DNA of 64,000 bases from Candidatus Terraquivivens tengchongensis. Its GTDB lineage: Archaea > Thermoproteota > Nitrososphaeria_A > Caldarchaeales > Wolframiiraptoraceae. The position numbers and the translations under genes are program-made. Below are positions 36,379-46,069 of the stretch, one piece after another. Numbering within the stretch: position 1 is the first letter of the stretch; every line of letters begins with the position of its first letter. The notes below the pieces were generated by a model. It was given only the letters and a program-made list of their open reading frames with translations, searched no databases and was not told the origin of the DNA. The stretch is taken from assembly GCA_023268355.1 (NCBI GenBank), contig JALNJK010000001.1, forward strand, positions 278,430-342,429. The letters are read 5' to 3'.

Positions 36379-37737
36379 TTATCCCTTTTTCTTTCTAAGA
36401 AGTTTGTAAAGAGTTCCTAGAACTACAACGGCCGTCAGATATGGCGCAAATTGGATAAGTTTTTGCTGGACTTCCACGTTTGCTATGCTTGTTGGGTATA
36501 CGATGTATCCTCCGACCATAGAAGGTGCAGCTAGCGGATTTGACCCTGCGTTGACTTCTGCTCCATCGCTTATTCCATCCCCATCAGTATCTGGATTCCG
36601 AGGATTGCTTCCTACCACGAACTCTCTGAAGTTAGATAGCCCATCACCATCTGGATCCGAATTTCTATCGTTTGGATTATTTGGGTCTAAACCGTTTTCC
36701 TTTTCCCAATCATCTGACATTCCATCTCCATCATTATCAGTGATGAAATGTCGAAAGATGAATCCACTATGTCCTACTGCCCATCCGTCTTTAGAAGAGA
36801 CCATATGTAGACCGAATAACATCCCATGTCTCCCAAGAGGTTCAATGGACCAAACTGGCGTTGGTGTTGACCCATCCCAATGGAAGATATGAGGTTCATA
36901 GCCTCCTACAATCCATCCATCATTATCGCTTACCATGTAGATCTCTTGGAGGTTCACACTATAAGCTGGCCAAAGGAATGAGGATTGCTTCCACGTAGTT
37001 CCATCCCAGTGATATATGCTCACCGAGCCGACGGCCCAAACATCATTAGAACTTACCATAAACACTGAGTTCAGAAAACTTGCAAGTGAGATATAGTGCT
37101 TTGTCCATGTTGATCCGTCCCAATGAAGTGTTACAGCCCCTAGCATAGGGTTATCTTTCTCATGTTCTCCAACTGCCCATCCATCGCTCGAGGATAACAT
37201 ATGTACTGATTTTAGATGTGCCGACGTAGGACTCGGAACGAAGCTCCATGACACACCATTCCAGCGAAGGATTGTTCCATTACCTCCAACGACCCAACCA
37301 TCGTTTGCAGATACCATGTAAATCGAGTATAACCAATTGCTCTGAATGGAGTGTACTAAATGCCATGCTGAGCCATCCCAATGAAGAATTATTCCTATAC
37401 TTCTTGGACTGTATTCAAAACCAACTACCCACACGTCATTTTCGGAAAGGCAGAAGACATCTGTTAACGTAGTGTAAACAGACACAACACTATCTGGAAT
37501 TGTAACGATACTCCATGAATTCCCATCCCATTTAAGAACAATCTTACCATCCCCGACGGCATACCCAAGGTTACTGTTCAAAAGATGCACTGATTCTAAC
37601 AATCTATCTGTTGGGCTAGGGAATTTGATCCAAGGATCATATGGTCCTGCCAAGACAGTTATAGGCATGCTCAAAAGAAGACATAGAATCAAAGAAAGCA
37701 TTATTAAAGATGTTTTTTTACTTAACAAAATTTTCAC
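36379..37737 (-). CDS. Secreted/surface protein: WD-like WxVG repeats, Ca2+-binding DxDxDG repeats, C-terminal anchor
   Basis: A signal peptide (residues 1-30, [19 protein letters not shown]) leads into eight or so ~40-residue repeats with the pattern M-S-x-N-D-x-W-x-V-G and H-W-D-G-S-x-W (a beta-propeller or Kelch/YCF48-like fold). Then come thrombospondin-type-3-like Ca2+ motifs ([27 protein letters not shown]) and a C-terminal segment VGGYIVYP, followed by a membrane helix and RKKKG. It should be anchored to the cell surface by its C-terminus. Function in adhesion or degradation is a guess. Confidence 0.8.
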   Translation of the reverse strand: MKILLSKKTSLIMLSLILCLLLSMPITVLAGPYDPWIKFPSPTDRLLESVHLLNSNLGYAVGDGKIVLKWDGNSWSIVTIPDSVVSVYTTLTDVFCLSENDVWVVGFEYSPRSIGIILHWDGSAWHLVHSIQSNWLYSIYMVSANDGWVVGGNGTILRWNGVSWSFVPSPTSAHLKSVHMLSSSDGWAVGEHEKDNPMLGAVTLHWDGSTWTKHYISLASFLNSVFMVSSNDVWAVGSVSIYHWDGTTWKQSSFLWPAYSVNLQEIYMVSDNDGWIVGGYEPHIFHWDGSTPTPVWSIEPLGRHGMLFGLHMVSSKDGWAVGHSGFIFRHFITDNDGDGMSDDWEKENGLDPNNPNDRNSDPDGDGLSNFREFVVGSNPRNPDTDGDGISDGAEVNAGSNPLAAPSMVGGYIVYPTSIANVEVQQKLIQFAPYLTAVVVLGTLYKLLRKKKG

Positions 37738-37994
37738 CTAAGCTTTTATTAATTTTTTAATTTTTTTGAATATTTAAATTTTTCCTGAGGTTGGATCGAA
37801 GTTTTCCGTTAATCCTATTTAAGGAGGCAATTTGCTCAATAAGTTGAAGGACTTACTGAACGTTTTCGTGAAAGGGCTATAAAAGTGCAATAAGTGCCCA
37901 AATACGGTCTAACGACAAGGATTATGTGGAACTACAAGCGATTTATAAAAATGTTTATAGTGAGTTATCTGAGCTGATAACTCGGAGGGAGATA

Positions 37995-39050
37995 ATGGTC
38001 CAAAAAGATTTACCGCGAATTGGGAAGTTGGCACCAGACATCTTCAACGAGACAATATTTCCCAAGACGGGGACTCCAGACCGTGACTTATTGGTCGGTC
38101 CAAGGCATGGTTTTGATGCAGCTGTTTTAAAGGTCGGAGACAGAGTAATGGTTGTCGCGGAAGACCCAACGTTCGGTGTTCCATCTTGGGGTTGGAGGCA
38201 GTTCGGATGGGGCATAGTTCATATATGTGCCAGTGACGTCGCAGTTTTCGGTGTGAGACCGAAGTACATGACGATATGCCTGCTACTGCCACCAAACACG
38301 CAGCGAAGCGTTCTGGAGGAGATATGGAACTCGATACATGAGGAGTGTGTTAGGCTTGGTATAACGATCGTTGGAGGGCACACTGGTGTTTATGGAGGAA
38401 TATCGTATCCATTAAACGGAGGATGTACTGTATGGGGGTTTGCCGAAGATGGTAAGTACGTTACGCCGGGAGGTGCTCGAGTCGGTGACAAGATCTTGAT
38501 CACGAAGGGCGCAGCGATCGAAGCCACTGCGATTCTTGCGCTACAATATCCTAAAACGCTCACGAGGGTTTTTGGTTCTTCATTCGTCAAGAGGGCGCAG
38601 GACATGTATTGGCAGATGTCGGTCGTTGAGGATGCTCTTACAGCCTTCGATGCCGGAGGAGTTACGGCGATGCATGATGCGACTGAAGGAGGAGTTCTTG
38701 GAGGAATTTACGAGGTTGCTGAAGCAAGCAATGTTGGGGTCAAGATATATTTGAACAGGATAAGGGTCCCTGAGGAAGCTAGGAAGATATGTGATTTCTT
38801 TAGAATAGACCCATACAAATCAATTAGCGAGGGGACGCTCGTATTGACCGTGAGACCAAACAGTGTAGAAAACGTTATGAACGCCCTGAAGAGTAAAGGC
38901 ATAGAGGCCATGGTTATCGGTGAGGTGACGGAGCTAAAACATGGACGAAGAGTCATCTCAGAGGACGGTAAGGAGCTCGAGCTAGAATTTCCAGAGGAAG
39001 ATCCATTTTGGAAGGTATTCTTTGAAACTTTAGAGAAACCTGACATTTGA
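37995..39050 (+). CDS. AIR-synthase-related protein (HypE/PurM/ThiL superfamily)
   Basis: The protein has the two-domain AIR-synthase fold. The N-terminal domain shows GFDAAVLKVGDRVMVVAEDP, a typical nucleotide-binding GxDAA, and the C-terminal domain the glycine-rich GGHTGVYGG and HDATEGGVLGGIYEVAEAS. The closest look is HypE-like, but it lacks the C-terminal Cys needed by HypE for cyanide-ligand transfer, so hydrogenase maturation is unlikely. I start at ATG 37995, which follows a strong CGGAGGGA site (37983-37990); the frame from GTG 37926 adds 23 residues without a domain. The ThiN-type gene follows after 17 bp, so a thiamine-type phosphotransfer is conceivable. Confidence 0.8.
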   Translation: MVQKDLPRIGKLAPDIFNETIFPKTGTPDRDLLVGPRHGFDAAVLKVGDRVMVVAEDPTFGVPSWGWRQFGWGIVHICASDVAVFGVRPKYMTICLLLPPNTQRSVLEEIWNSIHEECVRLGITIVGGHTGVYGGISYPLNGGCTVWGFAEDGKYVTPGGARVGDKILITKGAAIEATAILALQYPKTLTRVFGSSFVKRAQDMYWQMSVVEDALTAFDAGGVTAMHDATEGGVLGGIYEVAEASNVGVKIYLNRIRVPEEARKICDFFRIDPYKSISEGTLVLTVRPNSVENVMNALKSKGIEAMVIGEVTELKHGRRVISEDGKELELEFPEEDPFWKVFFETLEKPDI

Positions 39051-39067
39051 AATGTTAGGTGTTGTGG

Positions 39068-39667
39068 ATGGTCTACCAAATTGAGCAGGAAAAAGACATC
39101 ATTCTAGGGAACCTAGTTAGGGCTGTGCATATACTTGAATCATCAGAATACTTTAGGCTCCTTATACCAGAGGTTAGGGTTAACATCGTGTATTCTATGG
39201 AGAACGCATCATGCCCTGATGAAGTTGCAGGAATAGATGGACGAATAACCTTAGTAAACGGTAAGGTCAAGGCCGCAGGGTATCCAAGGTTTGGAGCGTC
39301 CGATCACATGGCAAGGCTCATAATAGAGGTTAGAAAGTACGACAGGAGTTATAGGGCTGGAATAAACTTTGCATGGACGCCTGAACTATCAACTTTCTTG
39401 GAAGAATATTGTAAGGGAAGAGGCTGGGATTATGCTGGAATAGATAGAAGGATGGAACCTGAAGAGTTTTCATCGGTAGAGAGAAGGAGTATGCCGTGGA
39501 AGATAAAAACACTCGTAGAAATATGTGGAGGTAAAGTGCCGAAGGTATTCTACGAGGGGCCTGGCTTGGGTAAGGAACCTCTTACTGTGCTGCTAGGAAA
39601 GGATGCTGTAGAGGTAGCTACCGAGGTAGCTGAAATATCCAAACAGTATGCCTCAAGGTGTAAGTAA
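39068..39667 (+). CDS. ThiN-domain protein (thiamine-phosphate synthase type)
   Basis: The ThiN domain (known as the C-terminal part of archaeal ThiDN and as a stand-alone thiamine-phosphate synthase) fills the protein: VRAVHILESSEYFRLLIPEVRVNIVYSM, VAGIDGRITLVNGKVKAAGYPRFGASDHMARLIIEVRKYD, FAWTPELSTFLEEY. I chose ATG 39068, with AGGTG 7 bp upstream. It may couple the HMP and thiazole phosphates. The last ~50 nt are duplicated in degenerate form at 45884-45934 (see there). Confidence 0.85.
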   Translation: MVYQIEQEKDIILGNLVRAVHILESSEYFRLLIPEVRVNIVYSMENASCPDEVAGIDGRITLVNGKVKAAGYPRFGASDHMARLIIEVRKYDRSYRAGINFAWTPELSTFLEEYCKGRGWDYAGIDRRMEPEEFSSVERRSMPWKIKTLVEICGGKVPKVFYEGPGLGKEPLTVLLGKDAVEVATEVAEISKQYASRCK

Positions 39668-39775
39668 GCGCACGTCAATTTTGAGGGGACTGGCATGTTC
39701 ATCTATGAAGGGGCTATGCCAAAGTTAGGCACCGATAATTTAATATTACTTTAATAACGTTAATTTTTCATATGT

Positions 39776-41203
39776 ATGAGTGTGGGCGATGTGAACCGCA
39801 TATCTACTGGGAGCGTGGAACTTGATTCGGTTCTTGGCGGTGGTTTTCCAGCAGGCAGCCTAATTGTGGTTACTGGCCCTCCTGGTACTGGTAAGACTAT
39901 TTTTGCAGCAAACTGGATTTATAACAATATCAAGAAATTTGGCGAGAAAGGTTTGTATGTGAATTTTGTTGAGGGACATAAGAGCTTTATCGAGAACATG
40001 CGTAGTTTGGGCTTAGATTTTGAGGAGCTTGAGCGCACTGGAAAGTTTAGGTTTCTGGAGAGCGTTACACTTAAGGAGAGCGGCATCCCAGCGATTTTTG
40101 AGCAGATACTAAGCGAAATTGTTAATACGAAGGCAAGCATGCTCGTCATAGATTCTTTCTCGGCGATATCACAAGTTATGGAAAAACCCTACGAGGCACG
40201 CATATTCGCCCACACAATTCTGAGTAAGATTGTTAGGGATATGGGATGCACGACGATGCTCATAATCGAAAAAGCAGGTGTTGAAGAAAACTATGAGGTG
40301 ACAGAATTCTTATCGGACTTCATAATCAACCTCTCTAAAACTGAGGTCAGCGGGGCCCTCTTAAGATACTTAAGGATACTTAAGGCTCGTGGAACGGAGA
40401 TACGACAGCAACGATTGGCCTTCACGCTGAAAGATGGCTTTAACGTCTTCAAACCGGTATCTATAAGCGGTCTTCCCGAGTCGACAAAGAAATTTAAGAT
40501 TGTACCACATGGTAATTACTATTACTCTTCCGGTATTCAAGATCTAGACAGAATAGTTGGTATAATGTTTAGTAAAGGATGTTATAACCTCCTAGAGATT
40601 GAAAGGGATGTTACGTTACCACCTGAGCGTTTATTCCGGGTAACAGTCTCGAATGTGTTGAACCAAGGCGGTTGTGTTGTCATTCTTCCACCTCAGGGCC
40701 TAAGTGCATTAACGGTTTGGAATTCGCTTGAGCCATTCGTTTACAAAGATGCCCTGAACCGTAACCTTAAGATCGTTGACTTTAAAGCTACAGTCGTTGA
40801 GAAAGTTGAACCACATGCAATCCTCTTTGAGGGGAAGTCTTTGAGGGAGGATATGTTATGCTTTTGGAATGCAATCACAGATTTTAGGATAAAACATAAC
40901 AGACCAGTTTTTACTATTGTTGGTTTTGATACGCTGGAATATGTTTATGGAAAGGAGGAAGTTCTGAAGATTTTAGGTGCCGATCTATCCAGAGTGAGAA
41001 ACTTTGGCGATATAAGATTGAATATTATTAGATCTGAATGTAACATAGTCGAATCCTTAAGATCTCTGGCAAGCGTTCATCTTATTGTTAGGGAGTTATG
41101 CGGCGCATTCTTCCTTCAAGGAATAAAGCCAAAAACACCACTATTAAACATCGACGTTCACATAGATGAAGAGACGGAGATCAGATTAACACCAGTACTA
41201 TAG
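39776..41203 (+). CDS. Two-domain KaiC-family ATPase, second domain lacking Walker A
   Basis: The first KaiC domain is intact, with Walker A GPPGTGKT (residues 34-41) and Walker B strand SMLVIDSFSAISQV. The second domain (about 250-460) keeps the fold order (YYYSSGIQDLDRIVGIMFSKGCYNLLEI) but has no P-loop, so it should not bind ATP in the standard way. This suits a signal receptor or regulator of the gas-vesicle-GvpD or circadian-type class. Promoter: TAATTTTTCATATG region, with ATG 39776 starting as a near-leaderless message. Confidence 0.82.
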   Translation: MSVGDVNRISTGSVELDSVLGGGFPAGSLIVVTGPPGTGKTIFAANWIYNNIKKFGEKGLYVNFVEGHKSFIENMRSLGLDFEELERTGKFRFLESVTLKESGIPAIFEQILSEIVNTKASMLVIDSFSAISQVMEKPYEARIFAHTILSKIVRDMGCTTMLIIEKAGVEENYEVTEFLSDFIINLSKTEVSGALLRYLRILKARGTEIRQQRLAFTLKDGFNVFKPVSISGLPESTKKFKIVPHGNYYYSSGIQDLDRIVGIMFSKGCYNLLEIERDVTLPPERLFRVTVSNVLNQGGCVVILPPQGLSALTVWNSLEPFVYKDALNRNLKIVDFKATVVEKVEPHAILFEGKSLREDMLCFWNAITDFRIKHNRPVFTIVGFDTLEYVYGKEEVLKILGADLSRVRNFGDIRLNIIRSECNIVESLRSLASVHLIVRELCGAFFLQGIKPKTPLLNIDVHIDEETEIRLTPVL

Positions 41204-41377
41204 TCGTTTTTCACAACCTCGGCTAAACCTTGAAGTATATAATGCTTAGACTACACACTCGGGCTCGAGGTGAAGTTACAAAGTGTATTTTGGAGTGCAG
41301 ATAAGCACGTGTCAATTACAGTATGGGTACTGAACGTAAGATTCAAATAAATGAAATCATTTCGTATCATATCGTAA

Positions 41378-42217
41378 ATGGTAAAGAAAAAGAAAACCTC
41401 AAAGAAGGATAGACCGGTTAAAAGAGTACGTCGACGTTTATTTTTGGTTGCGCTCATCTTGTTAGGAGTAGCATCAGTTGGTGCAACGTTCTGGCTCCTA
41501 TATCCCAGACCATCGTCCGAGGTACCAATATCGCTAAACTGTCCACAAGCGAGTAATGGAGAGAAAGTTGCTGCGATCATTGACGGTCTTTCTATCGACT
41601 TTCCGAATCAAGAGCTAATTGATGAATTAAAATCTCTATTGTCGAGTAACGGCTATGTAGTCGATGTCTTCCAGGGTTCAGATGTGACGCTGAACCTTTA
41701 CAGATGTATACCTTCTATGGGCTACGATCTAATAATCTTTAGAATCCACAGCGCCATCTTTAACCCTCAACTCGTTCCGAAGGAGGAGCTCTTTCCGGCC
41801 TTCTTTACCACTGAGGAATACAGCATGGAAAAATACTTGAATGAGCAGTTCAGCGGCTTAGTCGTTCCAGCGGTTCCAATAACACCGGGACTTTCATCAA
41901 CGGAGACGACCCAATACTTTGCGGTAACGCCTGGGGTTTTCGTGCAAGCAAGCGGACGGTTTAAGAACACCGTGATAATCGTCTCAAGTTGCTTCAGCGC
42001 CATAACTGATAAAGCTGCCAAAGTATTCTTAGAAAAGGGTGCCTCGGCTTACATCGGCTGGAATGATCTAGTATCTGTTGAACACATGGACAGAGCTACG
42101 CTCCTCTTAATCCAAGAAATAGTGAAAGGTACGAGCCCGTACGATGCGGTATCAAAAGTGAATACGACTTTAGGACCAGACCCTAACTCTGGAGGGCGGC
42201 TGCTGATATTCCGATGA
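41378..42217 (+). CDS. Membrane-anchored caspase-like (C25/CHAT-type) protein
   Basis: A basic N-terminus (KKKKTSKKDRPVKRVRRR) precedes one membrane helix (residues 20-42), leaving ~235 residues outside the cell. The external part has the order of a caspase-haemoglobinase fold: a hydrophobic strand ending in a His (DLIIFRIHSAIF, His124) and another ending in a Cys (VIIVSSCFSA, Cys205), then the helix-strand KVFLEKGASAYIGWND typical of C25/CHAT-like peptidases. I infer a thiol protease or inactive relative. The next gene is a surface protein, which could be its substrate. No Pfam search was possible, so the class is tentative. Confidence 0.6.
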   Translation: MVKKKKTSKKDRPVKRVRRRLFLVALILLGVASVGATFWLLYPRPSSEVPISLNCPQASNGEKVAAIIDGLSIDFPNQELIDELKSLLSSNGYVVDVFQGSDVTLNLYRCIPSMGYDLIIFRIHSAIFNPQLVPKEELFPAFFTTEEYSMEKYLNEQFSGLVVPAVPITPGLSSTETTQYFAVTPGVFVQASGRFKNTVIIVSSCFSAITDKAAKVFLEKGASAYIGWNDLVSVEHMDRATLLLIQEIVKGTSPYDAVSKVNTTLGPDPNSGGRLLIFR

Positions 42218-42267
42218 ATTTATTTCGTCGTAAAATTTAAATACGTAATACTAAACGAAATTTACTA

Positions 42268-44763
42268 ATGTTAACTAATAATTATCGCGTTTTAATTTTG
42301 CTATTGTTCGTTTTAACGTTATCAGTAAGTGCAGCCTTTGTGCCGAGCGTTGCAAGCCAACCTATATGACCTTCTGATACACAATGGATCTGGATCGATT
42401 ACGATAAAAACGAGGACGGGCCACAGGATGACTGGAGGGATGTCAAAAACGCATATTACTATTATGACGGAACTTATCTGTATCTAAGGCTGGAGTGTTA
42501 TGCTACACCAGGCTCAAAGTGGCCGGCAGACAATGCACGTTACAAGTGGTTCATCAACATAACGCAAGTGCTCTACATGAGCGGAGGAAACATAATCGGC
42601 GCAAAGTATCTATTATTCGTGGAGGATACAGACGATGATGGAACTGGCGAGATATACTTGCTCAAAGACATTATTCTTGATGGAAAGTTTGATGAATATG
42701 GCCCCGGGCAGGCATACGATTACAGGAATTATAAGATAACCGATCCAACAAATGCTACTTTCAGGATAACGGGCAATTACATAGATATGAAGGTGAAGTG
42801 GGCTTCCATAGGCAATCCAACCTCTTATGGATTAATGTGGGCTACAGACCAGGAGAACCCAAACTTAAATCAAGCTCCAACTACAGACCATCCGGATGAA
42901 GAAATAGGGTTAGTTATTCATGATGTAGTTGCTGTAAGCCAATGGGCTAATGTGACTGAAGTGGAGCAAGGTAAATTCGTGAAAGTCACCGTTGAGATAG
43001 AGAATAGAGGGACCAGTAGCGAATCGTTTGACGTAACAGCTTATTTCGGACCGAGAATCACATGCGTTAAAAGGGTAGTAAACTTACCTGCTGGACAGAC
43101 AACTACAGTAGAATTCGATTGTCCAACAGAGGGTGTCGAGCCTGGCGTTTATGTAATAAGGGCCTTCGTAGATTCAGCAGGTGAAATACTTGAGATTGAT
43201 GAAGATAACAATTGGTGTACAGCTCCAGCGAGCGTTACCGTAAAAGTCCATGACGTCGCCGCAATAAGCCAGGATGCTAATCCTACCGTTGTTACACAAG
43301 GAGAGAGTATTACGATAAATGTGGTCGTTAAAAACCTTGGAAACTACACGGAGACTTTTGATGTAACAATATACTATGACAGTACTCCGATAGGTACACA
43401 AACCGTTAATAATTTAGCTCCTGGAGATCAAACGACTGTGAGTTTTAATTGGGATACAACCGGCGTTACTCCTGAAATTTATTTCATAAAAGCCTTCGTT
43501 GACTCAGCTAGGGCGATAAACGAGTTTAACGAAGTGAATAACAACTGCACTGCAATAACTCCTGTTATAGTTAGATCACCCGCACAGCCAGGTATATCAG
43601 TTGAGAAAGCAATCGCAAGAGTGGTTAGTGGTCCAGACCCACCCATAGCAGGCATTCAAACAGTATACGAAATAAAGATAATCGTAACAAACACTGGAAA
43701 CGTTCCATTATTAAAAGTAAACGTGACGGATAGCACTTGGAATATAGATTGGAGGATAGCAAGTCTAGATCCAGGCCATAGCGGCATAATGAGCTTTAAT
43801 TATGGTATAATACCAAGTAGCTCTGGTGTTTTCACACTTAACCGTGGACAAGACCTAACAGCGACTGGTAGAACTGAAGATTACCAGTACGTGAGTGATA
43901 CGGCTGATTTAGACCTCGTGGTTACAGCATATACTAGAGATGTTGTTGCTGTTAGCCAGACTCCAACGAAGACTACCGTAATTCAGGGAGAACTTGTTGG
44001 TATAGATGTAGTCGTGAAGAATGCCGGCGATTACTATGGTGAAACCTTCAACGTAACGCTTTACTATAGCTCAGATGGAACAACATGGACGAAGATAAAA
44101 CCGATAGACACGATTAGAGTATTCGGCCTCGGAGTCAATGAGGAAATCACGTTAAGGTTCGTTTGGGATACGGAGGCTGTACCGCCAGGGACCTACTATA
44201 TCCGTGCTGCAGCAGACTCTGGCAATGAGTTGCCTGAAACCTTTGAAAATAATAACGTTTGCATCCAAGAAGCTGTAATAGAGATTCAAGTTCATGATAT
44301 CGTGGCCGTAAGTCAGGGCGTAAGTGCAACCAACGTAATGTCAGGACGCATAGTTAAAATTACTGGGTTGCTAAGGAATGATGGGAGCGAGACTGAGACT
44401 TTCACTGTAAGGTGCTACTATGGAAGGCCTGAGATACCACTTGTGCAGATAGAATCTGACCAGATGATAACCCTAGCTCCTGGAGAGCAAACAACTGTGA
44501 ACTTTTACTGGGATACCAGTGGTGTGACTCCTGGAGCCTATTGGATAGAAGTCAGAGTACTACCCGTGGTGGGCGAATTGGACACTTATGATAACACATG
44601 TACTGTTGAGACGTCGGTCACGATAAAGGCCTACTACGTGGGTGGTGAAATAATCGCACCTCCTGCCATCAGCATTATTAATATAATGATCGTCGCCATA
44701 CTCGTGGCAGCCTTAGTCACAGTAGCCATATTCTTGTTCAAAAACCGATTCTGGATAAAATAA
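42268..44763 (+). CDS. CARDB-repeat surface protein interrupted by an in-frame TGA
   Basis: From ATG 42268 a signal peptide runs 33 codons (VLILLLFVLTLSVSAAFVPS), then TGA (42367-42369), then the same frame continues unbroken to 44763 (first downstream start GTG 42568). Past the stop comes an N-terminal domain with DWRDVKNAYYYYDGTYLYLRL, then four CARDB-type Ig-like repeats (each starting HDV.AVSQ and ending with DNN or NN), one DUF11-like insertion in the middle, and a C-terminal VGGEIIAPP, membrane helix and basic tail. It would be a large surface or pilus-like protein if read through. Selenocysteine is unlikely at such a site; a nonsense mutation or sequencing error is simplest. Confidence 0.7.
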
Positions 44764-44838
44764 CCCTATACAATCTAATTTTTTATGTTAAGCTCAATCT
44801 TCATAAAAACGTCGTCAAATGAGTTTATAAAGCATTGC

Positions 44839-45338
44839 CTAAGTGCTCTCATCTATTAGCCTTCCGTTTTCATCGAACTTTTCTCTGGCTAAGGGCACCA
44901 TAACCTCAGGTCTATTTATTGGATACATATTCAAGGCTATTAAAACCTGTCTAAGATGATACTGGGCACGGGCTCCTCCCAAAGTTCCGATGGATGCACT
45001 CATTATTGCCACGGGTTTTCCCTCAAAAGAGTTGTCTCCGGGTGGTCTAGAAGCCCAATCAATAGCGTTCTTCAAAACCCCTGGAAAAGAATAGTTATAT
45101 TCTGGAGTTGCAATTAGGATGGCGTCTGCCCGCCTTATTTTTTCCTTGAATTCTTTAACTTTAGCAGGCACGTCATTCTCAAAATCTTGATTGTAAAGGG
45201 GAATCCCCTCAATGTCAAAAATTTCCAGTTTAGCATTTCTCGGCATTAACTCAGCAGCAGCCCTCAAAAGTGCTCTATTATACGACCCTTTTCTCAGACT
45301 TCAGCAAAACCCAAAACTGTAATTTGATCCGTAACCAT
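44839..45338 (-). pseudogene. NADPH-dependent FMN reductase, frameshifted and truncated
   Basis: The intact part (44839-45267) reads as a flavodoxin-fold FMN reductase: ILIATPEYNYSFPGVLKNAIDWASRPP. The missing start is recoverable from ATG 45338: MVTDQITVLGFA in one frame, then SLRKGSYNRALLRAAAEL in the next, needing one extra G near 45302 (GCTGAAGTCTG for GCTGGAAGTCTG). At the other end a TAG (44839-44841) cuts the C-terminus early, and AMLYKLI continues in frame behind it. Two lesions suggest a real pseudogene and not one error. Function in quinone or FMN reduction is lost or reduced. Confidence 0.7.
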
Positions 45339-45609
45339 TCCTATTTTTTCACCCTCTTGGATCTAAAATTAGCACTAACTTTAAAATTAAACTTTAAGGT
45401 CGCCTGTTTCCCAATTAGGAATACAATTCTATTAGTGTCTTTAACGGAAATGGGGACGGAAAATTTCGCAGAGAGTTTAAGTTTTAAAGTTTGATTTCCG
45501 CATCCTCATAGGCAAGGCGTATTAATATTGTTTTCAAACTTTTTCTATGTAGTTTATCACATGCATTTGTTTGCCTATCTTCGTGATGAACACAAGCTTC
45601 CTATTGATT

Positions 45610-45792
45610 CTAGTGGCAACAATGCCCTGAATGTTCAGAATGTCCGCCAGCATATTTTGCCGGATTCTTATCGAACGTTGTCTTACACATTTGGTTACAG
45701 AAGTAGTATGTTTTGCCCATATATTCTGATTTGAACTTGGCAGTTTTCTCGTCCACATCCATACCGCAAACTGGGTCTTTAGCCATATTCAT
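45610..45792 (-). CDS. Small YHS-domain metal-binding protein
   Basis: The 60 residues are one YHS domain (AKDPVCGMDVDEKTAKF, then YYFCNQMCKTTFDKNP), with Cys9, Cys32 and Cys36 as likely ligands, and a His/Cys tail HSEHSGHCCH that could bind Cu or Zn. A strong GGAGGTGA site (45796-45803 on the plus strand) precedes the ATG. YHS proteins commonly deliver or sense heavy metals. The gene stands alone between two decayed stretches. The gap 45339-45609 shows no gene. Confidence 0.88.
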   Translation of the reverse strand: MNMAKDPVCGMDVDEKTAKFKSEYMGKTYYFCNQMCKTTFDKNPAKYAGGHSEHSGHCCH

Positions 45793-45883
45793 ATTTCACC
45801 TCCTACGTATTCGCTTACAACTTGAGGGATTTAAAATTGCCGAATTGCTGAGAGTAAATAAGTAACTGAAAACCATTGTATAG

Positions 45884-45934
45884 GTAGCTACCGAGGTTGT
45901 TGAAATATCAAAATACTACGCTTTAAGATGCAAA
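45884..45934 (+). pseudogene. Degenerate fragment of a ThiN-gene 3' end
   Basis: The stretch translates as VATEVVEISKYYALRCKK, against VATEVAEISKQYASRCK at the very end of the ThiN gene at 39620-39667, with the nucleotide match also clear (GTAGCTACCGAGG identical). A TAG precedes it in frame, and the frame runs on past the usual end. It is a relic of a duplicated or lost thiN/thiD copy, in the ~280-bp gap before the flavodiiron gene. The rest of the gap is A/T-rich and holds the promoter. Confidence 0.65.
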
Positions 45935-46069
45935 AAACTGAAAAGCTGTCAGCGAGAGAGTGCTGTAATATCTGCTGGCTCTGGAAAACTAGGTAAGCTT
46001 TTCCTACACCAAAACTTTTATTTCCGCCTGATTGAACTCTTCTTTTTAGCTAAAGGAGTCTAAAAGGAT

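Noticed and set aside
37926..39050. Hydrogenase maturation factor HypE
   Set aside because: The fold fits, but the C-terminal cysteine required by HypE is absent and no hyp or hydrogenase genes are near. Kept as AIR-synthase-related.
42367..42369. Selenocysteine at the in-frame TGA
   Set aside because: The site follows a signal peptide, is in no redox motif, and no SECIS-like element or Sec machinery was seen. A mutation or error is simpler.
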